Assembly (NCBI RefSeq): GCF_009379765.1 | Contig: NZ_WHTD01000051.1 | Coordinates: forward strand, 1 to 46,698 | Reading direction: 5' to 3' | Length of the DNA stretch: 46,698 bases | From: Actinophytocola sp. | GTDB lineage: Bacteria > Actinomycetota > Actinomycetes > Mycobacteriales > Pseudonocardiaceae | Part shown: positions 28,072-36,183 of the stretch, one piece after another | Numbering within the stretch: the first letter of the stretch is position 1 | Layout of the letters: each line of letters begins with the position of its first letter | Position numbers and translations under genes: made by a program | Notes under the pieces: generated by a model | Seen by the model: only the letters and a program-made list of their open reading frames with translations | Databases searched by the model: none | Told to the model about the DNA's origin: nothing

Positions 28072-28955
28072 CGCTCACCAAGACCGGGACCGCCGATCCC
28101 TATCCCACAAGGATTTCCGGCGACCCCGAGCTGCTCGACCGCATCGAGCCGACCGTGTGGGCGACGGGGACGGCGGGCCCGATCGACCCGGCCGGCCTGG
28201 CCGCACACGACAGCCGGGGTTTCTCGGTGCACCACGACCTGCTGAGCCCGGCCGAGGTGAACGCGTTCCGCCACGAGCTCGACCGGCTGGCCGCCGACCG
28301 GGCGCGGCGCGGCGTCATCACCGAGGACGGCGAGGTCCGCACGATCTTCGCCGCGCACCGCGAGTCGCCGCTGATCGCCGAGCTGGTGCGGGATCCCCGG
28401 GTGCTGGACCGCGCCCGGCAGATCCTCGGCTCGGAGGTGTACGTCCACCAGAGCCGGGCCACGTACCTGGCGGCGTTCGAGGGTCGTGGCCACTACTGGC
28501 ACTCGGACTTCGAGACCTGGCACGCCGAGGACGGCATGCGTGCGCCGCGGGCGGTGTCGATGTCGATCGCGCTCACGGACCATCACCCGTTCAACGGCGG
28601 TCTGATGATGATGCCTGGCTCGCACCGGACGTTCGTGCCGTGTGCCGGGGGGACGCCGCCGGAGCACTACCGGACGCCGCTGATGGACCATGAGATCGGC
28701 CTGCCGAGCGCCGAGAACCTGACGAGCCTGGCGAGCGCGTACGGGATCGAGCAGTTCACCGCACCGGCCGGCTCGGCGGTGATGTACGACGCGAACCTGA
28801 TGCACGGGTCGGGCAACAACATCACACCGTTCCCGCGGTCGCACATATTCCTGGTGTTCAACAGCGTGGACAACGCGCTGGAGGAGCCCTTCGGCGGCGA
28901 CCCGCCGAGACCGACCTACGTGGCGTCCCGGGACTTCACCCCGCTGACCCGTTAG
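28068..28955 (+). CDS. ectD: Ectoine 5-hydroxylase
   Basis: 295 residues from ATG 28068, overlapping ectC by 4 bp. Non-haem iron, 2-oxoglutarate-dependent dioxygenase. The iron ligands H145 and D147 are in [11 protein letters not shown] and the distal H246 is in [25 protein letters not shown] is the conserved EctD block. It hydroxylates ectoine to 5-hydroxyectoine, a desiccation and heat protectant. Its presence means the strain should make hydroxyectoine. A long-palindrome repeat starts 13 bp after the stop. Confidence 0.97.
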   Translation: MTLTKTGTADPYPTRISGDPELLDRIEPTVWATGTAGPIDPAGLAAHDSRGFSVHHDLLSPAEVNAFRHELDRLAADRARRGVITEDGEVRTIFAAHRESPLIAELVRDPRVLDRARQILGSEVYVHQSRATYLAAFEGRGHYWHSDFETWHAEDGMRAPRAVSMSIALTDHHPFNGGLMMMPGSHRTFVPCAGGTPPEHYRTPLMDHEIGLPSAENLTSLASAYGIEQFTAPAGSAVMYDANLMHGSGNNITPFPRSHIFLVFNSVDNALEEPFGGDPPRPTYVASRDFTPLTR

Positions 28956-28968
28956 CCACGGCTGGCCT

Positions 28969-29049
28969 CCGGCCCCGGAATCCAGCCTACCGACGGGCCC
29001 CGACGGTTCCGGTCGCCGGCGGGCGAACCTGTGGACAACCGGTTCGAGG
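28969..29049. repeat. Long-palindrome family element, partial copy A
   Basis: Starting 13 bp after the ectD stop, CGGCTGGCCTCCGGCCCC and TCCAGCCTACCGAC match the left half of copies B and C. TGTGGACAA (29030-29038), a perfect DnaA-box-like word, lies near its end. The right half is missing, and copy B follows immediately at 29050. Confidence 0.65.
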
Positions 29050-29222
29050 GTGGCCTCCGGCCCCCGGACTCCAGCGTAGTGAGACCCACCGACAGTTTCG
29101 CCCGGTGCTCGCGCCGGCCTGTGGACCAACGGGTTGAACCAACGGGTTGTCCACCGGCACAGGCGACGTCGTCCGAAACCGTCGGTGTCCGCGGATACGC
29201 TGGATTCGGGGGCCGGAGGCCG
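29050..29222. repeat. Long-palindrome family element, full copy B
   Basis: The left arm GTGGCCTCCGGCCCCC...CCAGCGTA...CCGACAGTTTCG is matched in reverse by CGAAACCGTCGG...TACGCTGG...GGGGGCCGGAGGCC on the right. The arms are about 50 bp with few mismatches. The centre repeats ACGGGTTG and contains TTGTCCACC (29147-29155). Together with copy A it fills the first half of the 496-bp gap between ectD and the SARP gene. Confidence 0.75.
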
Positions 29223-29352
29223 CGACCGGTCGAGACCACCCGACCCGCCCACGGAGTCAGGACCTGCATGGGCGTCTTCGCCGACAGCACCTGCCGGACG
29301 TCACGCTCCATCAGTCGGGCACATCAGCGTTAGGCCATCTGGATGATGAGCG

Positions 29353-29379
29353 CCCGCCGGAGATCGCCTTTCCGGCGGG
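29353..29379 (+). promoter_or_regulatory. Hairpin upstream of the SARP-type regulator
   Basis: CCCGCCGGA (29353-29361) and TCCGGCGGG (29371-29379) form a perfect 9-bp stem with a 9-nt loop, about 72 bp before the GTG of the regulator. It could be an operator, leader hairpin or terminator of unknown upstream transcription. The rest of 29223-29451 shows no gene. Confidence 0.4.
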
Positions 29380-29451
29380 TGAACCCGTACCTTGTGCGAT
29401 ATCGGCCGGGCGGGACAGAGGGCGCCCGGGTGTAACTGGGGGTGGTGACCC

Positions 29452-31635
29452 GTGGCCGATCCGAACGGCTCGCGAGCCGCCGCGACGGTGGCCGGGCTGC
29501 GGTTCTGCCTGCTCGGCCCGGTGCAGGTGCTGGTCCACGGTCGCACGGTGCCCATCGGCGGACCGGGCATGCGTGGCGTGCTCGCGATGTTGCTCCTCGA
29601 GCCCAACCAGGTCGTTCCGCTCGATCGGATGGTCGACGTCCTCTGGGCGCACGAGCCGCCGGCGAGCGCGCGGACGATGGTGCAGGGCTACGTCTCCCGG
29701 CTCCGGCAGCGGCTCGGCGCGGTCGACGAGGGCGGTCCTGATGGCGCGGTCCGGATCGCGACCGCGCCGCCCGGCTACCGGCTCGAGGTGGACGAGGCGC
29801 TGATCGACGTCACCGTCGCGCGGACGCTGCTCGCCGAGGCCCGCGGCACGCCCGCGGTCCGTCGCGCCGGCCTGCTCCGCGACGCGCAGGCGCTGTGGCA
29901 CGGCACCGAGCTCGCCGACCTCGGCGGCCGGCTCAGCGCGCCCGAGCTCACCGAGCTGCGGCTCGCCGTGCTGGAAGCGCGGTTCGACGCCGACCTCGAG
30001 CTCGGCCGCCACCACGAGATCATCGGTGAGCTGACCCAACTGGTCGACGAGCAGCCGTTCCGTGAACGGCTCGTCGGTCAGCTCGTGCTCGCGTTGTACC
30101 GCTCGGACCGCCGGGCCACCGCGCTCGCCGCTTACCAGCGGTTCGCCCGCCGCGCGTCCGACGAGCTCGGCATGGACCCGGGCCCGCAGCTGCGTGGCCT
30201 GCACCTGCGGGTGCTGCGCGACGACACGACGCTGCTCGAGCCGTCCCCGGAGCCGGTCGTCGCGCCGCGGGTCGGCGTACTGGTGCCGGCCCAACTGCCG
30301 CGCGCGCCGTCCGGGTTCGCCGGCCGGGACGAGGAGCTCGCGTGGCTGCATCGGCTGCTACCGGCGGGTTCCGACTCGCCTCGGGCCGAGCCGGCGGTCG
30401 CGGTGCTGGCCGGGCCGGCCGGCGTCGGCAAGACCGCGCTCGCCGTGCTGTGGGCGCACGGTGTGGCCGAGCGATTCCCGGACGGGCAGCTGTTCGCGAG
30501 CCTGCGCGGGTTCGATCCGCAGCACGCGCCGATGTCCGCGGACGACGTGCTCACGCAGTTCCTGCTGGCCCTCGGGGTCGGCGTGGAGGACGTGCCGGCC
30601 GAGATCGACGACCGGGCGAGCCTGTACCGGTCGATCCTCGCGCACCGGCGGGTGCTGGTGGTGCTGGACGACGCGCGGGACTCCGAGCAGATCCGCCCGC
30701 TGCTGCCGGCCGGGTCGTCGTCGCTGGTCGTCGTCACGACCCGGGTGCGGTTGGACGCGCTGGTCGCGTGGACGGGTGCCCGGCTGCAGGTGCTGGGCAC
30801 GCTCGCCGCGGACGCCGCGGAGAAGGTGATCGAGCACATGGCGGGCGGGCCCGCTCAGGGCCGGGACCGGGAGCTTCGGCGCAAGCTCGCGCGGCTGTGC
30901 GGGCACCTGCCGCTGGCGCTGCGGATCGCCGGCGCGCGGCTGACCGGCGGTCCACAGTGGTCGGTCGCGGGCCTGGTGGAGGAGCTGGCCGACGAGCGTG
31001 GCCGGCTCTCCGCGTTGGACCTGGAGGAAGCCGACACGAGCGTCCGCGCGGCGCTGGACGTCACCTACCGGAGCCTGCGCCCGGAGCTCGCGGAGACGCT
31101 GCGGCTGCTGGGACTCTTCCCCGGCACGATGATCGGCCCGTACCCGGTCGCGGCGCTGTGCGGCATCGACGTCGAGCTGGCCAGGCGCCGGCTGCGCACG
31201 CTGGCCGGGTCCTTCGTGGTGACCGAGACCAGCCGCGACGTGTTCCTCATGCACGACCTCGTCCGGCTGCACGCCCACGAGCTGGCCGAGCACGAGCTGT
31301 CCGAAGTGGACAAGGTGGCCGCGCGAACCCGGCTTCGTCGTTACTACCTGGTAGGTGTCGACCAGGCGAAGCGCCAGCTGCGCTCGGGCCTCGCCGCGGA
31401 CTCGGCGGCAGACGAGTACCCGGGCACGCCGCGACCGCCGATCACCACCCCGGCGGCCGCGATCGACTGGATCGACCAGGAGTGGGCGAACCTGCTCGCG
31501 GTGGTCGAGTCGGGCCTGGAAACCGGGCAGGACGAGGAGATCGTCCGGCTCGCGAGGATGGCGAGCGAGTTCTCGGAAGGGACGCGGACGCTGGGCCCGG
31601 TCGCGCTGGGGCGGGCCGTGCGGTTGGTCGTTTAG
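29452..31635 (+). CDS. AfsR/SARP-family transcriptional regulator with NB-ARC ATPase domain, shortened C-terminus
   Basis: 727 residues from GTG 29452. Residues about 15-110 form the OmpR-type winged helix (LGPVQVLVHGRTVPIGGPGMRGVLAMLLL, MVQGYVSRLRQRLG). The BTAD helical domain (about 120-260) ends SDELGMDPGPQLRGLHLRVLR. The NB-ARC part carries the Walker A motif GPAGVGKTALA near residue 325, VLVVLDDARD as Walker B, and GHLPLALRIAGARL. The tetratricopeptide region expected in AfsR (about 990 residues) is cut to a stump ending at 727 with EFSEGTRTLG. Such proteins activate secondary-metabolism or development genes. No biosynthetic cluster adjoins it. A TGTCCGAAGTGGACA palindrome lies inside (31298-31312). 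Confidence 0.9.
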   Translation: MADPNGSRAAATVAGLRFCLLGPVQVLVHGRTVPIGGPGMRGVLAMLLLEPNQVVPLDRMVDVLWAHEPPASARTMVQGYVSRLRQRLGAVDEGGPDGAVRIATAPPGYRLEVDEALIDVTVARTLLAEARGTPAVRRAGLLRDAQALWHGTELADLGGRLSAPELTELRLAVLEARFDADLELGRHHEIIGELTQLVDEQPFRERLVGQLVLALYRSDRRATALAAYQRFARRASDELGMDPGPQLRGLHLRVLRDDTTLLEPSPEPVVAPRVGVLVPAQLPRAPSGFAGRDEELAWLHRLLPAGSDSPRAEPAVAVLAGPAGVGKTALAVLWAHGVAERFPDGQLFASLRGFDPQHAPMSADDVLTQFLLALGVGVEDVPAEIDDRASLYRSILAHRRVLVVLDDARDSEQIRPLLPAGSSSLVVVTTRVRLDALVAWTGARLQVLGTLAADAAEKVIEHMAGGPAQGRDRELRRKLARLCGHLPLALRIAGARLTGGPQWSVAGLVEELADERGRLSALDLEEADTSVRAALDVTYRSLRPELAETLRLLGLFPGTMIGPYPVAALCGIDVELARRRLRTLAGSFVVTETSRDVFLMHDLVRLHAHELAEHELSEVDKVAARTRLRRYYLVGVDQAKRQLRSGLAADSAADEYPGTPRPPITTPAAAIDWIDQEWANLLAVVESGLETGQDEEIVRLARMASEFSEGTRTLGPVALGRAVRLVV

Positions 31636-31799
31636 CGAACAGTTAACCGATCGGCGCGATCAACTGGCAGGCTGCGCCGCGGTGCTCGACGTCCCGGAGC
31701 CTGATGCGAGTGCCGGGGCGGCACTGCCAACGTGGGGGTGTGCTGCCCGAGCGAACCGGCCGGCGCGGTGGGGGACTGTGCCGGCCGGTCGTCGCTTGT

Positions 31800-32594
31800 T
31801 CACACGGGTGCCGCGTGGCCGTTTTCGCTGGTGTGGTTGGCGAAGGGCTGGAGCTCGGGCCGCTTGGGGTGGAGGCCGTCCCCCACGGACTCACCGCGTA
31901 GTTGCCTGCGTACCCAGGGCAACAGGTGGGCTCGGGTCCAGGCGAGATCGGCCTGGCGGGACCGGATCCAGGGCGTGGGGTCGACCGGCGGCCACGGCTC
32001 GCGCCAGTCCTCGGCGACCGGAACGCCCAGAACTTCGGCCGTACGCAAGGCAATCCGACGATGGCCGTCGGCGGAGAAGTGCAGCCGATCGTCGCTCCAG
32101 GCCCGAAGATCGACGAGCACCGGCATGGCCCACAGGTCGACGAGCTTGGCGCCGTGCCGGTCGGCGATGGCCCGCAGATGCGCGTTGAAGATGGCGACCT
32201 TGCCCCGAACCCGCCGGACGACCGGCTGCTTGCGCGGGTCCGGTCCGGTGAAGACGACGACCTCGCTCACCCTCCGCAGCTCGACGAGAGCCTGCTCGAA
32301 CTCGTCCGCGAGCTGGTCCACGTCGCTGCCCGGCACGATCAGATCGTTCCCACCGGCACAAAACGTGACGAGATCCGGCCTGATCTGCTGCACGACCGGC
32401 ACCTGCTCGTCGATGATCTCCCGGAGCAGCTTGCCCCTCAATGCCAGATTGGCGTACCGGAAGTCCGGATCTCGAAGTGCGAGGGTCTGCGCGAAACGGT
32501 CGGCCCATCCCACATAGGACCCGTCCGCGGCAAGATCGCTCAAACCCTCGGTGAAGCTGTCCCCGATGGCCACCCAACTAGACAACCCTGGCAC
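31800..32594 (-). CDS. SGNH/GDSL-family hydrolase
   Basis: 264 residues from GTG 32594, with GGAGGGGAGG upstream. The SGNH blocks are clear: WVAIGDSFTEGL with nucleophile S13, YANLALRGKLL, TFCAGGNDLIVPG, and DRLHFSADGHRRIAL with the catalytic Asp/His. No signal peptide, so probably cytoplasmic. Members are esterases, lipases or acetyl-xylan/carbohydrate esterases; the substrate is unknown. It converges with the SARP gene, leaving a 164-bp gap (31636-31799) in which I see nothing. Confidence 0.92.
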   Translation of the reverse strand: MPGLSSWVAIGDSFTEGLSDLAADGSYVGWADRFAQTLALRDPDFRYANLALRGKLLREIIDEQVPVVQQIRPDLVTFCAGGNDLIVPGSDVDQLADEFEQALVELRRVSEVVVFTGPDPRKQPVVRRVRGKVAIFNAHLRAIADRHGAKLVDLWAMPVLVDLRAWSDDRLHFSADGHRRIALRTAEVLGVPVAEDWREPWPPVDPTPWIRSRQADLAWTRAHLLPWVRRQLRGESVGDGLHPKRPELQPFANHTSENGHAAPV

Positions 32595-32787
32595 GGTCGC
32601 CTCCCCTCCGTCCGGTCCTTCCCCATTCCCTCTTAAACCCTCAGGATGCCGTGTCATTCCCGACCTACGCCACCGTCGGTCAGCAACACTCGATTCTGCG
32701 TTCGTTCGGTAACCATCCGATCGCACCCCACTGGTGCACCACTGGTACGCCGCGCGCACGCCATCCGCAATCGAGTTAGTCGCGACT

Positions 32788-32861
32788 GATCCGATGTGCC
32801 CGAATTTCCCGGCCGGTATGCTGCTCACCGTCATCAGCCGGTCACCGAGGGGGATTTCGTG
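32788..32861 (+). promoter_or_regulatory. Conserved ESX leader block, copy 1
   Basis: GATCCGATGTGCCCGAATTT, then GGTATGCTGCTCACCGTCATCAG and CGGTCACCGAG, end at the GTG of the ESX-like gene. TATGCT (32817-32822) is a likely -10. Nearly the same sequence precedes the PPE-like gene. Further upstream TGGTGCACCA (32732-32741) is a perfect 10-bp palindrome. Confidence 0.7.
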
Positions 32862-33302
32862 TACGTCGACCCGAACGCCTCCACCCCGAACACCCAGCCC
32901 ACGACGACGGGCGCCGGCACCGGCGTCGGCGGCATGATCGGCTCTTCGCTGGACGGCCTTGTCGAGGCCGCGACAACCGGCCGGCTTCGGGTGGACCAAG
33001 CCACCGGCGACGCCACGATCAAGGCGCTCACGGACATCCAGGACGAAGTCAACAGATATGTGCGACGTGGCGGGAGCGTGGTCACCGTCGGCACTCGGCT
33101 GGGCGGTGGCTACGCGGAGCAGATCGACAGGTTCATCCAGGACTGGACCTCGACCGGCGCGAACTCCGCGGTGACGATCATGAACGAATACGTCAAGGAG
33201 CTGGAGAGGCTCAAGGAGGCGGTTCGCAAGAGCATGGCCACCTACGAGCAAGCCGATGAGGGTGGCGCGGCGCACATCAACGCGGCTGGGCCGACTCGAT
33301 GA
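32859..33302 (+). CDS. Small helical ESX (type VII secretion)-associated protein
   Basis: 147 residues from GTG 32859 after GAGGGGG. A Pro/Thr/Gly-rich N-terminus (ASTPNTQPTTTGAGTG) is followed by an amphipathic helical region: ATIKALTDIQDEVNRYVRRGG, YAEQIDRFIQDWTS, MNEYVKELERLKEAVRKSMATYEQADEGG. The AxxxYEQADE end resembles ESX substrates of the EspC/PE type, where a YxxxD/E signal targets secretion: here YEQAD. Its own stop overlaps the next ATG (ATGA). Together with the PPE-like and EspG genes downstream, a type VII secretion role is likely. The identity as a substrate is inference. Confidence 0.75.
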   Translation: MYVDPNASTPNTQPTTTGAGTGVGGMIGSSLDGLVEAATTGRLRVDQATGDATIKALTDIQDEVNRYVRRGGSVVTVGTRLGGGYAEQIDRFIQDWTSTGANSAVTIMNEYVKELERLKEAVRKSMATYEQADEGGAAHINAAGPTR

Positions 33303-33823
33303 GGAAGGCGATGGTCGGCTTCGTGCTGGCGTGGTCCGTCGGATCGCTGGGCGCCTGCACGTCGAGCCAGGCCGGTACGCCAACCCCGGCCGAGCCGGAC
33401 AGCACGTCGACGAGCGAGCCGAAAGAGACCTCGTCGGAGTCTGACGACCAGGCACTCGACGACGTCGAGCCGTGTGAGTTGCTGAGCGACATCGACGTGG
33501 CAGAGGTTGGCCTCGAAGACGGCGAGAGGCTCAGTGACATCACGTGTGACTGGAAGCTGGATATCGGTACCGGTGTCCGGCTCGACCTCTACCGCGAACG
33601 TTCAATGGACAGCAACGCCGAGAAGGGGACACCGGTCGACATCGGTGATCATCGTGGCGACCGGATCGAAGGTCCGGGCGGTGAACCTGGGGTGTGCGCA
33701 GTGGCGATTGAGGCCTCGGACTCGTCATTCGTGCTGGTCACTGCCAATCATGGGGACGATACGTCGGCCGCGTGCGGCCTGGCCACCGATGTCGCCGAGC
33801 GGGTCGAGCAGAAGCTGCCGTGA
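33299..33823 (+). CDS. DUF3558-type lipoprotein
   Basis: 174 residues from ATG 33299. The lipobox L-G-A-C gives a lipidated C20 after a short hydrophobic leader (VGFVLAWSVGSLGAC). A Ser/Thr/Glu-rich linker follows. The domain has EPCELLSDIDVAEVGLEDGERL...CDWKLDIGTGVRLDLYRERS and ...GVCAVAIEASDSSFVLVTA...AACGLATDVAERVEQKLP. Cysteine pairs and the VEPCELL start are typical of DUF3558, which recurs beside actinobacterial ESX genes. It would be anchored on the outer face of the plasma membrane. Coupled by ATGA to the preceding gene. Confidence 0.85.
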   Translation: MRKAMVGFVLAWSVGSLGACTSSQAGTPTPAEPDSTSTSEPKETSSESDDQALDDVEPCELLSDIDVAEVGLEDGERLSDITCDWKLDIGTGVRLDLYRERSMDSNAEKGTPVDIGDHRGDRIEGPGGEPGVCAVAIEASDSSFVLVTANHGDDTSAACGLATDVAERVEQKLP

Positions 33824-33853
33824 GCGGCGCGCCAACCAGGTGAAAGGTTCGTC

Positions 33854-33924
33854 GATCCGATGTGCCCGAATTTGCCCGTGGGTATGCTGCTGACGGTTAT
33901 CAGTCGATCACCGAGCGGTTCGTG
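33854..33924 (+). promoter_or_regulatory. Conserved ESX leader block, copy 2
   Basis: GATCCGATGTGCCCGAATTT and GGTATGCTGCTGACGGTTATCAG match copy 1 at most positions, including TATGCT (33883-33888). A GTG (33922) sits where the copy 1 gene starts. The better start of the PPE-like gene is the ATG at 33937. The shared sequence implies common regulation of both transcription units. Confidence 0.7.
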
Positions 33925-33936
33925 AAGGGGGGGTCG

Positions 33937-35193
33937 ATGACGGGGCAGGGTGGGCGGCAGGTGCCGCCGGCAGAGAGCAATCATGCGGCTTTCGACCATG
34001 AGCAGCTCAAGAAGTGGACCGACGATGCCGACACCGGCACCTCGCAGGCCTTCGCCGATGAGTGGACGCGCACCGGAACCGTGTTGATGGACGCGGCCGA
34101 CTCCCTCAAGCGTGCTTCCATGGGCACCGAGGCCGGCTGGACGGGTGATGCGGCCGAGGCGATGCGGCAGCGGCTCGGGCTGATCGCCGGCTGGAGTGGC
34201 GGCACCGGCTCGCAGATCTCCGCCGCCGGGCAGACGATCGCCCGGCAGAGCGAGGCGGCGGACGCTGCTCGGCGGGCCATGCCGGAGCCCGTGTCGTACA
34301 AGCCGGCCGACATCATTCGGGATGCGCCAGGGAACGGGCTCATGGCGTTGGTTCAGCTGCCGGAGCTCATGTACCAGCGTTATCAGGAGAGCAACGCCGC
34401 TCATGAGGAGGCCGTTCGGGTCGTCGCGGAGCGGGACCAGACCATGAGTACCGCGGCTGGGGAGGTGTCGGTCTTCCAGGCGCCGCCTTCGTTGGACGGG
34501 TCGGATGATGCGGGCTACATCGACTCGGGGGACGGGTCGGACGGGGCGCCCGGGTCGGATGGGCCCGAGCCCGGGGGGCCCAGGTCCGGCGAGCCGGGCG
34601 GGTTCGGTGGCGGGCCCGGCTCCGGCGGTGACTCCGGTGCGCCTCGGACCAGCGCGCCTCCCGGCGGTGGGCCACCCGGCGGAGGTCCGCCGGTCGGCGG
34701 GTCGGGCAGCCCGGGCATCACCACGCCGGACTCCTTCGCTCCTCGCGAGCCGGCGCCGGTCGGTGGAGGGCCCACCGGGTTCGGGTCGTCCCAGCCGCCT
34801 GGCGTGCCGCCGGGGTTCGGGCCAATGGGTGGGGGACCGGGCGGGTTCGGTGGCGGAGCCGGTGGGTCCGGCGGCGGCTCCGGCGGCGGGGTACGTGGTG
34901 GCTCGCCGGGTGGCGGCGCGGGCGCGGGTCAGCCGGGAGCCGGGCCGGGTGGCCGCGGGCTGCCGGGTGTCGCGCCGGGACCGGCGGCGGCGAAGGCGGC
35001 CGCGATGCGCGGTGCGGCTGCCGGGCGCGGCGGCGCTCCCATGAGCGGCATGCCCATGGGCGGTGCCGGGCGCCGCGACGAGGACGCCGAGCACCAGCGG
35101 CCCGAGTTCCTTCAGGAGCCCGACCCCGACGGCATCTTCGACACCGACGTCCTCACCGCGCCGCCGGTCATCGGCGCGCCGGACGACGAATGA
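33937..35193 (+). CDS. PPE-like ESX substrate/effector with Gly/Pro-rich C-terminus
   Basis: 418 residues from ATG 33937, with AGGGGGG 5 nt upstream. The N-terminal helical bundle (about residues 15-180) carries the WXG-type turn EAGWTGDAAEAMRQRLG and TGSQISAAGQTIARQSEAADAARRAM. Residues about 200-365 are low-complexity Gly/Pro/Ser repeats, probably disordered. The last 35 residues (RPEFLQEPDPDG-IFDTDVLTAPPVIG) are a conserved tail seen in many actinobacterial PPE-like proteins. EspG chaperones of such proteins are expected, and espG overlaps the stop (ATGA). Secretion through an ESX system is inferred. No ESX ATPase (EccC) gene is in the window. Confidence 0.85.
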   Translation: MTGQGGRQVPPAESNHAAFDHEQLKKWTDDADTGTSQAFADEWTRTGTVLMDAADSLKRASMGTEAGWTGDAAEAMRQRLGLIAGWSGGTGSQISAAGQTIARQSEAADAARRAMPEPVSYKPADIIRDAPGNGLMALVQLPELMYQRYQESNAAHEEAVRVVAERDQTMSTAAGEVSVFQAPPSLDGSDDAGYIDSGDGSDGAPGSDGPEPGGPRSGEPGGFGGGPGSGGDSGAPRTSAPPGGGPPGGGPPVGGSGSPGITTPDSFAPREPAPVGGGPTGFGSSQPPGVPPGFGPMGGGPGGFGGGAGGSGGGSGGGVRGGSPGGGAGAGQPGAGPGGRGLPGVAPGPAAAKAAAMRGAAAGRGGAPMSGMPMGGAGRRDEDAEHQRPEFLQEPDPDGIFDTDVLTAPPVIGAPDDE

Positions 35194-35963
35194 ACGCCGA
35201 GCTCTCGCTCGCCGCGGTCGACACGCTCTGGGAGGACCTCCGGCTCGGCCGGTTCCCGTTCCCGCTCGAGGTGCGTAGCCACGGCGACTCTCTCGACGTC
35301 CGTGCGCGGATCAAGGCGGCCGTCTACGCCGACCTGGGTCGCCGCGGGCTCGCGCAGGGCAGCCGTCCCGACGACGACCTCGTCGAGGACCTGCGGCTGC
35401 TCGCCGACCCGGCGGTGTGCATCGACCTCGTCGCGTTGCTCGACATGACTGGCACGGACCCGGTCCGGGCGGTCGCCGTGGCGCGGGGGCGGCGCGGACT
35501 CCTTGTCGTGCAAGGGAAGCTGGCGGTGTCGTTCAGCCGGATGCGCGACACGACGATCGCCGGCGCGCTGGTGGAGCTGCTGCCCGACACGCGCGCGGCT
35601 CTCGGCAGCTCGATCACCCAGCCGGCCGCGGCGGTGAGCGCCAACCAGCCCAAGCACCGCCGCGCCCAGCCTGGCGGTGTGCTGCGGACGGCGGCCCCGC
35701 GCGACATGGCCGACAGCAAGCTGCGCGCGATCGCCGCGATCATGGAGAAGCCGGTGCGGCGGGCCGGTCAGGTCGGCGTGACGCTCACCGACGAGACCGG
35801 CAAGCGTCACCGCCAACCCGGCATAGCGTGGTTCGACACCGACGACGGCCGCTACGCCACGACGATGACCCGCGGCCGCGACGGCGAGGACTGGGTGACC
35901 TTGTGGCCCGCGGACAACACCCGACTGACGCACCGTCTGAGCGAGACGATCGCCCGCGGCTAG
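35190..35963 (+). CDS. espG: EspG-family ESX secretion chaperone
   Basis: 257 residues from ATG 35190, overlapping the PPE-like gene. Family pattern: LSLAAVDTLWEDLRLGRFPFPLEVRSHG, GLAQGSRPDDDLVEDLRLLADPAVCIDLVALLD, AAVSANQPKHRRAQPGGVLRTAAPRDMADSKLRAIAAIM, and RPQPGIAWFDTDDGRY-like RHRQPGIAWFDTDDGRYATT. EspG binds cognate PPE proteins in the cytosol and keeps them secretion-competent. Gene overlap fits a dedicated chaperone-substrate pair. A long-palindrome element follows 7 bp after its stop. Confidence 0.87.
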   Translation: MNAELSLAAVDTLWEDLRLGRFPFPLEVRSHGDSLDVRARIKAAVYADLGRRGLAQGSRPDDDLVEDLRLLADPAVCIDLVALLDMTGTDPVRAVAVARGRRGLLVVQGKLAVSFSRMRDTTIAGALVELLPDTRAALGSSITQPAAAVSANQPKHRRAQPGGVLRTAAPRDMADSKLRAIAAIMEKPVRRAGQVGVTLTDETGKRHRQPGIAWFDTDDGRYATTMTRGRDGEDWVTLWPADNTRLTHRLSETIARG

Positions 35964-35970
35964 CTCGGCC

Positions 35971-36144
35971 GTGGCCTCCGGCCCCCGAGTATCCAGTCTA
36001 CCGAGCGGCACCGACAATTCGGCGGGCTCGAGCGGTGCTCCGTGGACAACGGCCTCCCCTGTGGAGCAATCGGGCGGTGAGCGGCTCGCGCCGCCGACGT
36101 TGTCAGTGCCGCGCGGTAATGTGGAAACCGGGGGACCCCCGGCC
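35971..36144. repeat. Long-palindrome family element, full copy C
   Basis: The left arm GTGGCCTCCGGCCCCCGAG...ACCGAGCGGCACCGACAATTCGGCGG is matched in reverse by CCGCCGACGTTGTCAGTGCCGCGCGGTAATGTGGAAACCGGGGG...CCCGGCC. The arms are about 55 bp. TGGACAACGG (36042-36051) in the centre is DnaA-box-like. It starts 7 bp after espG. It accounts for most of the 220-bp gap before the opposite-strand hydrolase gene. Confidence 0.75.
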
Positions 36145-36183
36145 GTGCGAATGGTCCATTCGCACGGGGTTCAGCCGATCGGG

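Noticed and set aside
28023..29252. Minus-strand open frame opposite ectD
   Set aside because: Antisense of ectD extended through the palindromic repeats; no domain.
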